Origin: Armatimonadota bacterium
Lineage (GTDB): Bacteria; Armatimonadota; UBA10988; DTZQ01
Length of the DNA stretch: 6,527 nt
NCBI GenBank assembly: GCA_012961305.1
Contig: DTZQ01000041.1
Span: 1 to 6,527 of the forward strand
Direction: 5' to 3'
A program made the position numbers and the translations under genes. Within the stretch, counting starts at the first letter, position 1. Each line of letters starts with the position of its first letter. Positions 6,390-6,527 of the stretch are shown piece by piece. The notes beneath the pieces were generated by a model, which saw nothing but the letters and a program-made list of their open reading frames with translations, did no database searches and was not told where the DNA came from.

Positions 6390-6484
6390 GGAACTCGGAA
6401 AAAAAATAACGAGCACAAAAAGATGAAGGTGATGCCTTTGTGCTGCGTTTTCAATATGTTTATCTAGAGGGTTTCCCTGAGGGA
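6365..6484. repeat. 16-bp imperfect inverted repeat enclosing the RRM stop codon and terminator
   Basis: The left arm is TCCCTCAAGGAAACCC (6365-6380) and the right arm is GGGTTTCCCTGAGGGA (6469-6484). They are complementary at 15 of 16 positions, with one A-C mismatch. The left arm encodes the Pro-Ser-Arg-Lys-Pro tail of the RRM protein. The 88 bases between include the stop codon and the terminator hairpin. The right arm alone also forms TTCCCT-G-AGGGAA. It could be a long mRNA-end stem or a tail-to-tail duplication of two gene ends. Confidence 0.65.
6412..6451. terminator. Bidirectional intrinsic-terminator-like hairpin after the RRM gene
   Basis: AGCACAAA (6412-6419) pairs with TTTGTGCT (6437-6444); the loop may also form AAGG/CCTT. 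On the plus strand it is followed by GCGTTTT (6445-6451), a short T-run. On the minus strand it is followed by a stronger one: eight consecutive T, read from the A-run at 6399-6406. The better minus-strand tail suggests a convergent gene enters from the right. Confidence 0.6.
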
Positions 6485-6527
6485 AGAAGTCTAAAACGTA
6501 AGCGTATTCCTCCATAAGCTCTGGTTC
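6460..6527 (-). CDS. Possible 3' end of a convergent gene (21 codons visible)
   Basis: One minus-strand frame is open from the right edge to a TAA at 6462-6460, and its last codons read LLPSGKPSR. The stop falls just before the terminator-like hairpin, which has its stronger T-run on this strand. The tail matches the RRM tail (RPSRKPRY) in the same codon phase, with two codons before TAA in both cases, so a related or duplicated gene end is possible. With so few codons, this could equally be chance. No product can be named. Confidence 0.2.
   Translation of the reverse strand, partial: TRAYGGIRLRFRLLPSGKPSR

Noticed and set aside
6369..6527. Minus-strand frame beginning near MEEYAYVLDFFPQGNP at the right edge
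   Set aside because: The first residues look protein-like, with some resemblance to DUF655 N-termini. The frame then translates the terminator hairpin and its T-run and overlaps the RRM gene end, and the ATG has no good ribosome binding site.

Overview
The window holds four protein-coding genes and two intergenic blocks rich in inverted repeats. From 1 to about 5690 the DNA is GC-rich: hand-counted 60-base blocks give 47/60 G+C at 2641-2700 and 41/60 at 5521-5580. From about 5700 to the right end it is much more AT-rich, with 23/60 at 5701-5760, 22/60 at 6181-6240 and 17/60 at 6061-6120. The long envelope-type glycoside-hydrolase-like protein and the transglutaminase-type lipoprotein fit the polysaccharide-degrading lineages where such proteins are common, such as Planctomycetota, Armatimonadota and relatives. 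That placement is inference from gene content, not from a marker gene.

Layout. Positions 1-650 (minus) are the N-terminal 216 codons of a PD-(D/E)XK nuclease-fold protein that runs off the left edge. Positions 753-3878 (minus) encode a 1041-residue multidomain GH42-like protein. It has a carbohydrate-binding-like N-terminal domain, a TIM barrel, a glutamine-amidotransferase-like trimerisation domain and a beta-rich C-terminus. It lies 102 bases upstream of the nuclease gene on the same strand. Positions 3879-4208 are a divergent intergenic region with a 9-bp inverted repeat and a potential three-way RNA junction. Positions 4209-5681 (plus) encode a 490-residue lipoprotein with a complete transglutaminase Cys-His-Asp triad. 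Positions 5682-6113 hold no convincing gene but many hairpins, including two abutting 8-bp hairpins with identical GGT loops. Positions 6114-6389 (plus) encode a single-RRM RNA-binding protein of 91 residues. After it comes a bidirectional terminator-like hairpin nested inside a 16-bp imperfect inverted repeat. The minus strand at the right edge may carry the last codons of a converging gene.

How the genes relate. The hydrolase-like protein and the lipoprotein are divergently arranged, and both appear to be exported or membrane-anchored, so they share a cell-envelope setting. No sequence evidence shows that they act in one pathway. The RRM gene and its flanks differ in composition and intergenic style, and look like a separately acquired block or an assembly junction. 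I did not find a clearly recognisable defence, CRISPR or mobile-element gene. The least explained material is the structured block at 5700-6020 and the symmetric 3' end of the RRM gene.
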